DNA of 64,000 bases from Branchiostoma floridae (lineage: Eukaryota; Chordata; Leptocardii; Amphioxiformes; Branchiostomatidae). Made by a program: the position numbers and the translations under genes. The notes beneath the pieces are model-generated. The model ran no database searches, was not told the origin of the DNA, and saw nothing but the letters and a program-made list of their open reading frames with translations. Location of the stretch: positions 11,304,657 through 11,368,656 of the forward strand of contig NC_049988.1 in the NCBI RefSeq assembly GCF_000003815.2, given 5' to 3'. Every line of letters starts with the position of its first letter. Within the stretch, counting starts at the first letter, position 1. Positions 52,201-56,277 of the stretch are shown one piece after another.

Positions 52201-53198
52201 TGCAGCATTCCATCAGCTGTGGTGCAGGGACGGGGGTGTTCCTGGTTGTAAATGTAGTGTGTTTGTTCCTGCAGCATTCCATCAGCTGTGGTGCAGGGAC
52301 GGGGGTGTTCCTGGTGGTGAACTCCTCCACCATCATCGTGGTGAGGGGGCCGCGGGCGTGTCTGTGGGGGTCGCTGTACCTGGACAGCCATGGGGAGGAG
52401 GATAGGGACCTCAGGTAGGGCTCATATAGATGTTTTGATGCTATTGTACATTGCCTGTGTTTTTTTTGTGATTGGTCTCATCAGCCACAGCAGGACTCAC
52501 CAATCCTGATGGGACAACGTGATGTCACTGGTCACTGTTGACGCCGACGGACGAACAACAGATCAAAATCAAGAAGAAAACATTGCCTTTGTTTTGTGAT
52601 GGTATGCATGTAACTTGGATACAAGTACCATAAAATAACATAAAGAGAGACCGACTGAAAATGGTGTTTTCCTTGTGTTGGATCAAAGCTTAAAACTGTT
52701 CAACTATTGATTCTACCAACACAGATGAGTCTTCATTTGACTAAGGGAGTTCTTTGCAGTTCCCTGTGTGTACCATTATGTAACTCTTACTAACTTCACC
52801 TTAGTCCACGGGGAAACCTATATCAGTTGTTTTTTCTAAACATGGTATTTAAGGATATTGAGCCAACAGGCATTGGTTTAAAAATGCAAAGCACAATGTG
52901 TATTTTCAAAATATGGCAGTTTGAAACTGTCATCGTTTCAAACTGCCATCGTTGGCTTTTGAATACCCCGCTTTTGAAAGCAAAGGATATACTAGTGGGT
53001 TACCCCGCAAATAAAGGTGAACTAATTGATACATTTCTGTAAACTGTATTGTTAATTGAGTTTTATTACGTCCTCTCCAGGCGAGGTCGGCCGTTGTACT
53101 TGAGCGAGGACAGGTTTCGGGTCCTGACTCAGCAGTGGATCAGTCACAGTTTTGACCACATGTGCAAACGCTGGCTGTGGCACCACAACAGGCTGTAA
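13070..53198 (+). CDS. UBR3: UBR3, N-recognin-family E3 ubiquitin ligase, whole gene (41 coding exons)
   Basis: UBR3 is a RING-type E3 ubiquitin ligase of the UBR-box family. Vertebrate UBR3 works with the E2s UBE2A/B; the fly orthologue acts in Hedgehog signalling and apoptosis. Nearly every exon aligns collinearly with vertebrate UBR3 as I recall it, and the phases join across all visible junctions. Domain order: UBR box (exon 2), long helical middle (exons 3-22), RING-H2 (exons 23-26), Gln/Ala-rich disordered insert (exon 27), conserved C-terminal domain (exons 31-41). The visible coding length is about 6.5 kb (about 2170 codons) against about 1890 residues in human; the excess is mainly exon 27. 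One conserved stretch (a KRKR-type linker and the 'SFLEELLFW' region in human) is missing and should lie in the 21652-21751 gap. Exon coordinates are given in the sub-entries. Confidence 0.96.
13299..14798. repeat. UBR3 intron 1 with hairpin repeat
   Basis: 13964-13993 is a short inverted repeat (ACCAAGGAGGT..ACCTCCTTGGT). The segment to about 14340 contains 'GGTCAAGG', 'CCCCTGGTGGCAG' and 'CATAACTTCCA', resembling a second copy at 15360-15570 that follows a GTCTGTCTGT tract. The AAGGAGGT hairpin motif recurs at 53587-53616. It looks like a dispersed non-autonomous family. Confidence 0.5.
14799..15012 (+). CDS. UBR3: UBR3 exon 2, UBR box
   Basis: This exon encodes the zinc-binding UBR box: '[20 protein letters not shown]', '[19 protein letters not shown]', '[12 protein letters not shown]'. 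The Cys/His zinc ligands expected for the fold are present. Family knowledge: UBR3 has a UBR box but is reported not to bind classical N-degrons, so substrate binding cannot be read from this motif alone. The phases are 1 in and 2 out, which join exons 1 and 3. Confidence 0.97.
15034..15359. mobile_element. MITE-like element with CCACTACGCTAAAAT repeats
   Basis: The ends are inverted: AGGGTTCTAGCTAG..TTTTAGCGTAGTGG on the left and CCACTACGCTAAAAT..TGGCTAGAACCCT on the right. The left arm contains two more CCACTACGCTAAAAT copies and a truncated CCACTACGCTCATTT copy in tandem. Confidence 0.7.
15360..15570 (+). repeat. GTCTGTCTGT-headed dispersed repeat
   Basis: A tetranucleotide tract is followed by 'ATAACTCAAGAAGCCTTGAA' and 'TGATGATATTTGGTAGATG'. 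A related stretch lies near 14215-14330. No coding function is assigned. Confidence 0.5.
15835..16085. mobile_element. MITE with perfect 29-bp internal hairpin
   Basis: TIRs of about 40 bp (ATCAACTCTCATAATTCTGC ... GGAATTATGAG, each with GGTGCCATAA and CCACAT). Inside, 16002-16060 is a perfect inverted repeat: 29-bp arms around one base. A second copy with the same TIRs lies at 51507-51675. Confidence 0.85.
16086..18540. repeat. UBR3 intron 2: several TIR remnants
   Basis: 17666-17847 is a MITE with TACAGTCAAACCTG ends (CAGGTTTGACTGTA on the right) and internal 'GGCCACT' blocks. 18158-18190 and 18484-18515 are inverted to each other (CATGTTGAT, GGATGACATC), marking a further roughly 400-bp element. 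The rest looks unique and non-coding. Confidence 0.65.
18541..18842 (-). repeat. Dispersed repeat ending GCCAGGCATGCGTC
   Basis: The reverse complement of this segment matches 58848-59185 over about 300 bp, including 'AAATTCTGATTGACCAGGGA' and 'CCATGGAAGGTGGATG'. One copy is in a UBR3 intron and the other in a PARP intron. Confidence 0.75.
18864..19692 (+). CDS. UBR3: UBR3 exons 3-4
   Basis: Exon 3 is 18864-19000 ('GFCRHG' then '[10 protein letters not shown]' and 'VVQHFRDHC'). Exon 4 ends at 19692 and starts at 19561 or, in the same frame, at 19546, because both AGs give phase 1. It encodes '[20 protein letters not shown]', matching 'FLEDLTKMGGAMRSVLTQVL' in vertebrates. The 100-N gap at 19313-19412 lies in the intron between them. 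Confidence 0.9.
19742..21368. mobile_element. 1.6-kb TIR element (TACAGTGAAACCTG ends)
   Basis: The left end TACAGTGAAACCTG (19742) and right end CAGGTTTCACTGTA (ending 21368) are exact inverses. Both ends continue with 'GGGGCCACCTG' and 'GGTC..TCCCTTG' blocks like the short MITEs at 17666 and 49675. The 1.2 kb inside is unrelated to those MITEs and has no recognisable transposase. Confidence 0.65.
21627..25740 (+). CDS. UBR3: UBR3 exons 5-12
   Basis: Exons: 21627-21651 (runs into the gap), 22228-22456, 23049-23228, 23619-23752, 24185-24271, 24576-24641, 25151-25240, 25612-25740. Recognisable blocks: 'TRTFVQHY', '[17 protein letters not shown]' (human [17 protein letters not shown]), '[14 protein letters not shown]', '[17 protein letters not shown]', '[12 protein letters not shown]', 'MAHPLQIQ', '[20 protein letters not shown]'. 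Exon 5 joins exon 4 in phase 1, and 'STPSVQK' fits human 'ENACVKK'. The coding part between exons 5 and 6 falls in the 21652-21751 gap. Confidence 0.93.
21805..22015 (+). repeat. tRNA-like SINE or repeat, weak
   Basis: This stretch contains a GGTTCGATTTCC B-box-like motif after a G-rich head and tracts typical of SINE bodies. I have no second copy in the window to confirm it. Confidence 0.3.
22414..22507 (+). repeat. 47-bp tandem duplication across UBR3 exon 6 donor
   Basis: 22414-22460 and 22461-22507 are the same sequence as read. The unit contains the last 43 bases of exon 6 and the start of the intron, so two identical donors (CATG/GTATGT) exist. Use of the second adds 47 nt and meets a stop after 'HGMYT'. 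Confidence 0.92.
22540..22812 (-). repeat. tRNA-derived SINE, candidate
   Basis: The reverse strand begins with a tRNA-like stretch. On the plus strand this reads 'GGGGATCTCACGATG' and 'ACACTCTACCCACTCAGCTA', the inverse of typical B and A box regions. It lies in UBR3 intron 6. Confidence 0.45.
24675..24906. mobile_element. MITE, CACCTTTATCCG family, copy 1
   Basis: TIRs: TTAACGCTAGTTCTCCTTTA with a second TATCCG about 20 bp further in, mirrored by GGATAAAGG..CGGATAAAGGTGAACC at the right end. The centre carries inverted 'TTTGAAACCAC' type arms. Five other copies are at 27200, 29213 (partial), 49984, 52787 and 62792. Confidence 0.85.
25759..25950. mobile_element. Long hairpin element in UBR3 intron 12
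   Basis: The arms pair over about 80 bp: CTTGAACTAGTTTAAC with GTTTAACTAGTTCAAG, and CCACTGAACAGCACCAGT with ACTGGTGCTGTTCAGTGG, around a loop at about 25845-25870. It is a hairpin-type MITE. Its transcript would form a long, nearly perfect double-stranded stem. Confidence 0.8.
25985..26775 (+). repeat. Diverged roughly 400-bp tandem duplication ending at UBR3 exon 13 acceptor
   Basis: 25985-26395 and 26396-26775 share most of their order, for example 'GTACCAAAACGAGGC', 'GAGTGGGAAGATAACTGACT', 'CTAGCTATAGCTGT' and 'CTACTACAGTA'. Only the second copy ends in the functional acceptor at 26774-26775. Confidence 0.8.
26776..31564 (+). CDS. UBR3: UBR3 exons 13-20
   Basis: Exons: 26776-26828, 27475-27694, 28642-28710, 28925-28991, 29358-29454, 30063-30210, 30983-31087, 31485-31564. 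Matched blocks: 'CTSRLDPDY', '[19 protein letters not shown]' (human EMVAQLCMNDRTHSSLLDL), '[10 protein letters not shown]', '[10 protein letters not shown]', 'EHEFDPIF', 'AMDRYTT', 'SPWPPFRQL', '[13 protein letters not shown]', '[12 protein letters not shown]'. This is the helical middle of the protein, with no known catalytic motif. Phases are continuous from exon 13 to 20. Gap 29753-29975 lies in the intron before 30063. Confidence 0.95.
27200..27410. mobile_element. MITE, CACCTTTATCCG family, copy 2
   Basis: Left end AATGCTAGTTCACCTTTATC, right end GATAAAGGTGAACTAGCATT, with inner TACATCCGTTGC / GCAACGGATATA and a 'TTGGGGATATCACGT' block. It lies in UBR3 intron 13. Confidence 0.9.
27661..28145 (+). 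repeat. Five-copy tandem array of UBR3 exon 14 end plus donor
   Basis: The end of exon 14 (encoding about [10 protein letters not shown]) with its donor and about 80 bp of intron recurs at about 27750, 27862, 27976 and 28094. Spacing is about 86 to 118 bp, with units near 115 bp. Copies 3 and 4 keep an intact CTG/GTATCC border; copies 2 and 5 carry CTC or CTA before GT. Extending exon 14 past its own donor meets a stop after a few codons. Confidence 0.9.
29213..29333. mobile_element. MITE, CACCTTTATCCG family, copy 3 (right half only)
   Basis: Only the right arm remains: GCAACGGATATAC..GGATAAAGGTGAAGTAACGTTA. It lies in UBR3 intron 16, ending 24 bp before exon 17. Confidence 0.75.
29426..29499 (+). 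repeat. 37-bp tandem duplication across UBR3 exon 17 donor
   Basis: The last 29 bases of exon 17 and the GTAAGCTG donor are repeated 37 bp downstream. Both donors are consensus. Reading past the first gives a stop at once (CAG TAA). Confidence 0.92.
31890..32895 (+). CDS. UBR3: UBR3 exons 21-22
   Basis: Exon 21 (31890-32492, 603 nt) holds an acidic/Ser-rich disordered stretch (about [27 protein letters not shown]), then the conserved 'EIKESILSLLIKLHHKL' equivalent ('[17 protein letters not shown]'). Exon 22 (32807-32895) encodes '[18 protein letters not shown]', a basic helix matching human 'QKARERQQKLLAEFASRQ'. Exon 22 ends with a GC donor (G/GCAAGT at 32896), phase 1. Confidence 0.94.
33298..35054 (+). 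CDS. UBR3: UBR3 exons 23-26, RING-H2 domain
   Basis: Exons: 33298-33450, 33807-33937, 34240-34350, 34854-35054. Exon 23 gives the first zinc pair 'YDCVICGQ'. Exon 25 gives '[18 protein letters not shown]' (C-x-H-x2-H-x2-C). Exon 26 gives '[21 protein letters not shown]'. Together they form a RING-H2 finger with a long insertion, as in vertebrate UBR3, which recruits the E2. Exon 23 starts at a NAGNAG acceptor (CAG at 33295-33297, AAG at 33298-33300), so a one-residue variant is possible; both choices keep phase 1. Confidence 0.96.
35742..36701 (+). CDS. UBR3: UBR3 exon 27, 320-residue Gln/Ala/Thr-rich insert
   Basis: A single 960-nt exon, phase 0 on both sides, starting [16 protein letters not shown]. 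It is rich in Q, A, T, E and S with loose repeats such as '[21 protein letters not shown]' and an eight-alanine run near 36610-36633. There is no predicted fold and no counterpart of this size in the human protein, where the RING is followed by a short linker. The donor AAG/GTGCAG (36702) is weak. Without splicing the frame continues to a stop at 36876-36878 that overlaps an AATAAA. Confidence 0.85.
37312..38334 (+). CDS. UBR3: UBR3 exons 28-30
   Basis: Exons: 37312-37447 (Lys/Glu/Ala-rich, '[20 protein letters not shown]'), 37708-37734 (a 27-nt microexon, 'DATKGEKDK', with a GC donor GCAAGT), 38168-38334 ('[20 protein letters not shown]'). Phases 0/1, 1/1 and 1/0 join correctly. The first two extend the disordered linker. 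The third corresponds to the human segment before 'MESVMKDIKN'. Confidence 0.85.
37985..38160 (-). mobile_element. Penelope-like element fragment with hammerhead-like core
   Basis: The minus strand carries CTGATGA (38053-38047), a stem GGTGTC/GACATC with a five-base loop, then GAAAC (38028-38024) and GTTGGATGTG. This is the conserved layout of hammerhead ribozyme cores, known from Penelope-like retroelements (CTGATGA, stem II, GAAA). Its other end, 'ACCAACCTGATGAAATTA' (38133-38150), recurs near 27422 in UBR3 intron 13, also just before an exon. The element assignment is inference. Confidence 0.5.
38335..39921. other. UBR3 intron 30 with 566-base gap
   Basis: Gap at 38588-39153. The flanks are AT-rich, with no coding match. 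An extra exon hidden in the gap cannot be excluded, but exons 30 and 31 join in phase 0. Confidence 0.6.
39922..44009 (+). CDS. UBR3: UBR3 exons 31-35
   Basis: Exons: 39922-40055, 40351-40430, 41044-41140, 43118-43215, 43885-44009. Matched blocks: '[19 protein letters not shown]' (human [19 protein letters not shown]), '[10 protein letters not shown]', '[18 protein letters not shown]', '[19 protein letters not shown]' (human [19 protein letters not shown]), '[12 protein letters not shown]'. This begins the conserved UBR-family C-terminal region. All phases are continuous. Confidence 0.96.
40489..40691. mobile_element. MITE, TACTGTAAATGCA family, copy 1
   Basis: The TIRs TACTGTAAATGCAGAAACTT and AACTTAAATGCATTTACAGTA are mirrored. 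The interior is rich in TTCGCGG/CCGCGAA. A second copy of the same length lies at 43267-43478. Confidence 0.88.
41141..43117. other. UBR3 intron 33, nothing recognised
   Basis: AT-rich, with short frames only. A C-rich tract at 43030-43080 lies just upstream of exon 34. Confidence 0.6.
43267..43478. mobile_element. MITE, TACTGTAAATGCA family, copy 2
   Basis: Same ends and internal order as 40489-40691 with scattered substitutions (for example CGTGG for CGCGG), consistent with CpG decay. Confidence 0.88.
43486..43712 (+). repeat. tRNA-like SINE, second copy
   Basis: Matches the inverse of 4942-5205. It has a B-box-like GTTCAAATC close to its 5' end and ends in 'TTTAAAAAGGCTATGAGACT'. Confidence 0.65.
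44010..47635. other. UBR3 intron 35 containing a large gap and a TIR pair
   Basis: 45376-46366 is N. 45032 and 47275 are the outer ends of a TIR element of about 2.2 kb (see next entry). The remaining sequence is AT-rich, with A17 and T23 homopolymers just inside the TIRs. Confidence 0.6.
45032..47275. mobile_element. 2.2-kb TIR element (TAAGGCCAYACCAAT family), interior mostly gap
   Basis: The left end TAAGGCCACACCAATTTAAT with GTTGGTTCTCGGA is mirrored at the right by TCCGAGAACCAAC..AATTGGTATGGCCTA. The same ends bound the 381-bp element at 6707-7087. The large gap hides most of the interior, so whether it carries a transposase is unknown. Confidence 0.6.
47636..52414 (+). CDS. UBR3: UBR3 exons 36-40
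   Basis: Exons: 47636-47743, 48320-48445, 48912-49118, 51125-51334, and exon 40 ending at 52414. Matched blocks: '[20 protein letters not shown]' (human LRITSLLQHHLFGEDLPSCQ), '[13 protein letters not shown]', '[12 protein letters not shown]', '[12 protein letters not shown]', '[16 protein letters not shown]', '[21 protein letters not shown]'. Exon 39 carries a Cys-rich cluster typical of UBR C-termini. Exon 40 starts most simply at 52275 but has four further usable acceptors upstream (see the 51999 repeat). Confidence 0.95.
48529..48582 (+). repeat. Dispersed repeat (GACATCCAGGTAATAAGAT...AGCAACTGGATA)
   Basis: Shared with 11495-11545 and, inverted, with 40907-40962 (ATATCCAGTTGCTTG). Family not identified. 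Confidence 0.6.
49675..49874. mobile_element. MITE, TACAGTCAAACCTG family
   Basis: Left end TACAGTCAAACCTG, right end CAGGTTTGACTGTA, with internal 'GGTCCCTTAGATGATTTT' and 'GACCCAAGCATTAAGAAT' blocks shared with the left part of the 19742 element. Confidence 0.88.
49984..50203. mobile_element. MITE, CACCTTTATCCG family, copy 4
   Basis: Left end AATGTTAGTTCACCTTTATC and right end AAGGTGAACTAGCGTTATG, with the inner 'GGGGATCGTTAAGTCGATG' centre. Confidence 0.85.
50410..50433 (+). CDS. UBR3: Candidate 24-nt cassette microexon of UBR3
   Basis: A pyrimidine-rich tract (50340-50403) ends in ATAG, followed by 24 nt encoding LQPRGGYK and a GTAAAA donor. It lies in the phase-0 intron between exons 38 and 39, so inclusion keeps the frame and adds eight residues. 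No homologous residues are known to me at this position. It could also be chance. Confidence 0.35.
51507..51675. mobile_element. MITE related to 15835-16085
   Basis: The ends ATCATCAACTTTCATAATTC..GGTGCCATAATACTACCACAT and ATGTGGTTATATTATGGCAC..GAATTATGAG are mirrored. It lies between UBR3 exons 39 and 40. Confidence 0.85.
51972..52320 (+). repeat. Five tandem 69-bp copies of the exon 40 acceptor and exon start
   Basis: Each unit contains the intron end (GTTTGTTCCTGCAG) and the first 45 or so bases of exon 40 (encoding [16 protein letters not shown]). Exon starts are at 51999, 52068, 52137, 52206 and 52275, exactly 69 bp apart, with almost no substitutions between copies. 69 is a multiple of 3 and no stop interrupts the frame, so any acceptor yields an in-frame product. 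Each extra unit adds 23 residues ([16 protein letters not shown] plus VVCLFLQ). Confidence 0.95.
52787..53025. mobile_element. MITE, CACCTTTATCCG family, copy 5
   Basis: A more diverged copy: left TTACTAACTTCACCTTAGTC, right GCAAATAAAGGTGAACTAAT, with an internal inverted 'GGCAGTTTGAAAC' / 'GTTTCAAACTGCC' pair. It lies in the last UBR3 intron. Confidence 0.75.
53081..53198 (+). CDS. UBR3: UBR3 exon 41, C-terminus and stop
   Basis: Encodes '[20 protein letters not shown]' and 'FDHMCKRW', matching human 'KPLYICKERYKVLEQQWISH' and 'FDHINKRW'. Stop TAA at 53196-53198. Phase 2 joins exon 40. Confidence 0.96.
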
Positions 53199-53799
53199 AG
53201 GGGGAGGGGGGCTTCTACTGTCAACTCTGTTCAACATGGGGAATATCAATTAATCTCCAGGCAGATTTACTAGTGGCATAAACTTGCATCAAAGCTGGCT
53301 AAGGAGTACAGCTGGCCAAAGGGAGTCATCCATACTCCTACTAGTCCTAGGCCAGCTTCACTCCTCTGGCAGCTTTTGATACTATCTTATGCTACCATAG
53401 GATCTGTTTGGAGATTAGATATCAATAGCAAAGGGTACTTAAAGTACTGTATTATGTAAATTTGTACTTCTTCGATAAACTAAAACTAGCTTCAGATAAA
53501 GTTATATACTTTAAATTAAGGTACATTTATATAACAACGGTTTTGACATGGCGGTCCTGTAACAGTTGATGTGTATGTGTCTTGTACCAAGGAGGTTTAT
53601 CAAACCTCTTTGCTTGTACCTGGATATATTATTATTATTCTTTTGTGGAATGGGGCATTGCAACTTCAAGCTAAAGGTACAGTAAGTGCTGTGCACAATA
53701 GTTCCAGTACAGTCACAATATACCTACAACTAATTTGTACTTTAGCCATTATGGTTTTTGATAAGAGCACACTGAAGTATACCTTATAAAACAGATTGA

Positions 53800-54729
53800 A
53801 ATAAAATACCATAATTGTAAATATAAGAGGGGGCAGTAAAACTATTGGTTGAAATTGATGTACACTCGAATATAAGGTTCGAATTACAATGACAAATTAG
53901 TTGGAAAAGGTTGTTCTACTTTGGTTTGTGCCATTCACTGTAACCTATGGTCACATTTCCAAATATTGGTGTTGTGACATTTAGTCCTTTAACAAAATGT
54001 ATTAAAGTGCAACATTTTCTACCTTACCTATTTTCCCGAGCAGAAAAAGTCATACTTTTTTATTTTCTCTGACATTGATAAGATATGACTTGTCACAGAT
54101 TTGACTTTGACTCAGAAAATGGCCCAAATTGCTGCCCTTGTGATACAGTTTTCCTACTTGATAGATCAATACAATGTCATGTAATATTTAACCCCTCCCT
54201 GGTAACTTGTGTTGTTGATCCTTCAGACCGGGTGCAGAGATGGGCAGTGTCACTATTATGTTTTGGAATGTATTTGCAGATTTCTTTAACAATGTTATTT
54301 AAGTTTGTAATCACAAACATAGGGGCTTCCAACATTTGGTGACCAATATTACAATGTAGGTGACCAACATAAGGCAATGTAAAACACTGCATTTTTTAGG
54401 TTTCAAATGTATGTCAAGGTTTAGTGTTAGAAATGTACCTTGAAGTACATAATGTAGTTTATGGTGATTTTTATTTCCATTTTTACGAATCAGTTGTGAG
54501 AAAATAATGTGTCCGGCATGAATGGGGTAAAATCTAAGTTTAAACTGAGCTCAAGGTAAAAAAAATAGTTGCAGCACTTTTCCTAAGTATGGATTGTTCA
54601 GTTTACAATGCAGTTGTTTGGCACCTATAGTCTAACACTTACTCTTGGTATATCTCCTTGTTATGCTGCTGATATATAAGGAAGAAATGAAAGTTGTTTG
54701 TAAATGTGAATGTTATTATTGTAAATAAA
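53800..54729 (+). terminator. UBR3 3' UTR with two AATAAA signals
   Basis: AATAAA at 53800-53805 and 54724-54729. The second, followed by a T-rich stretch, would give a 3' UTR of about 1.5 kb. The sequence between is AT-rich and non-coding, apart from a TTACTC-free AAGGAGGT hairpin remnant at 53587-53616. Confidence 0.5.
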
Positions 54730-54744
54730 ATCTCTCTCATAAAT

Positions 54745-55510
54745 GGGAATTGCCTGTTTGTCGTATGATTTGTACTGTGTGGTACAATACAATTTTTGGT
54801 TGCCAATGGAAAGTCCCAAACAGAATTTATAGTAATTTATACAAAGTTATCTGCAAAAACCTAAAACAGACAGCTTATAGAATGAGAAGTTGAATTGGCT
54901 ACAAACTTGTCATCTGAATATTTTGATGAAAGAAAAACATTTTGATATCTGTTTCAGAGATAATTGAATGTATATTCTTACAACGTTATAGATATGTACT
55001 TGTTTTAAGATCAAATATGTTGCATGATCTAAATTTCCTGTGATCAATCTTTTTTAGCATTCCTAACATTTTGAAACAGTTACCTATTAGGTTAAGCAAA
55101 ATATCAGCCTCCTAAACACTAAAAGCACATTCAGCCCATTGATGCAGAGCACAAATCTATAACTAGAAAAGTGAAACATATCCCATTTATACATGAAGCT
55201 AGAGTGTTCACTTTACATTTGATATTTCCATATTTGATTCGTTTTCACTTCCTTCTTTGTTCAGTGTTACAAGGCACTTCATCTGCTTAAACATTTCCAA
55301 TTTGTTTAATTGCATGCTCTCAAAATAGTTCACAGCAAATTACAGTCAACATATTATGCTATAGCTGTTATCTATATCCATTGCTTCATTTCTGCACTGA
55401 ACACATTAAACAATTGAAGTTTCCTTTAGTAAGTTAATTCATTTATGTTGTGAATCAGGTCTTCACTGTCTTGAGAATTACGAATTGTCGGCAAGTCCAG
55501 TACCAACCTA
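54745..55510. other. Spacer between convergent genes; PARP 3' UTR side
   Basis: AT-rich, no coding potential. It presumably holds the 3' UTR of the minus-strand PARP gene. I saw no strong AATAAA for that strand; a TTTAAT (ATTAAA on minus) lies near 55307. Confidence 0.5.
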
Positions 55511-56277
55511 TCACTGTATACTGCAGCCTTGTTTCTTGTTGGGAGACCCAGAGGCTGAACTAGACTGTTGAGAAGCTTGCTGTGGCTGTATCAAATGCAT
55601 GTTTGCTCTCCAGGTCTGGTGGGCAGGTGAACTGGTACTCTGTGATGTTGGGTAACCTGGGGACTGACTTTGTCCACCATACTGTGGGTATGAAGTTGAA
55701 GATGTAGACTGTCGAGTAGGCGAGCTTGTAGCTGTGCCTTGCCTACCATAGGCTGAGTAAGAAGTAGAACGGGAAGTTCCAGCTCCTACATTTGTTGCCA
55801 CTGACGGACTAGACGGACCTTGAACACGACGAGATGTGTAGGAGTAGCGTCCTAATGGATCAAACAGGTCAGCAGCACCTATATCATTCTGGTCGGCATA
55901 TTTGATCAGGTAGGCGGGATAGCACTGGTCATCTTTGAAGACCACAAAGATTGTTGGGTTGGCTTCGTTATTCACACACGAGTCGTAGAGGTCACCGTAA
56001 GGATCGCTTGGGTCAATGGGAGGGGGGCGTGGGATGTTTTGTTCTCCCCTGGTGTACTTACCGACCAACACGTTAGCCAGAAACATGTACCGTGTCCCGT
56101 CAGATGAAGCCCTTGAGTATGCATGGCTGTAATCAGCATTCTTTGCAAAATAGCTCCCTTTGCCGTACACTGTTGCATTTTTGCCGCTGAGACGGAAATC
56201 GAAGTTCTGGTGGCAGATGCCCTTGATGATGTCTGGGTCTGTGCCATGGAACAACTTCCTTTCATCTAGGGGAGACC
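55511..56277 (-). CDS. PARP catalytic core and CaaX tail (last exon)
   Basis: Encodes 'ERKLFHGTDPDIIKGICHQN', 'YGKGSYFAKNADYSHAYS', 'MFLANVLVGKYTRG' and 'FVVFKDDQCYPAYLIKYAD'. The catalytic triad reads H (HGT), Y (SYFA) and I (AYLIKY) in place of the Glu of polymerising PARPs, which predicts mono-ADP-ribosylation. After the domain come about 100 residues rich in S, T, Q, Y and P. The last four residues, CSIQ, form a CaaX box whose Q favours farnesylation by known rules. The long ZAP isoform of vertebrates is also farnesylated at a CaaX box. Confidence 0.93.

Noticed and set aside
51881-52391. Minus-strand ORFs with repeated [19 protein letters not shown]-type units
   Set aside because: Antisense of the 69-bp repeat; the plus strand matches conserved UBR3 sequence and splice sites, so these are mirror frames.
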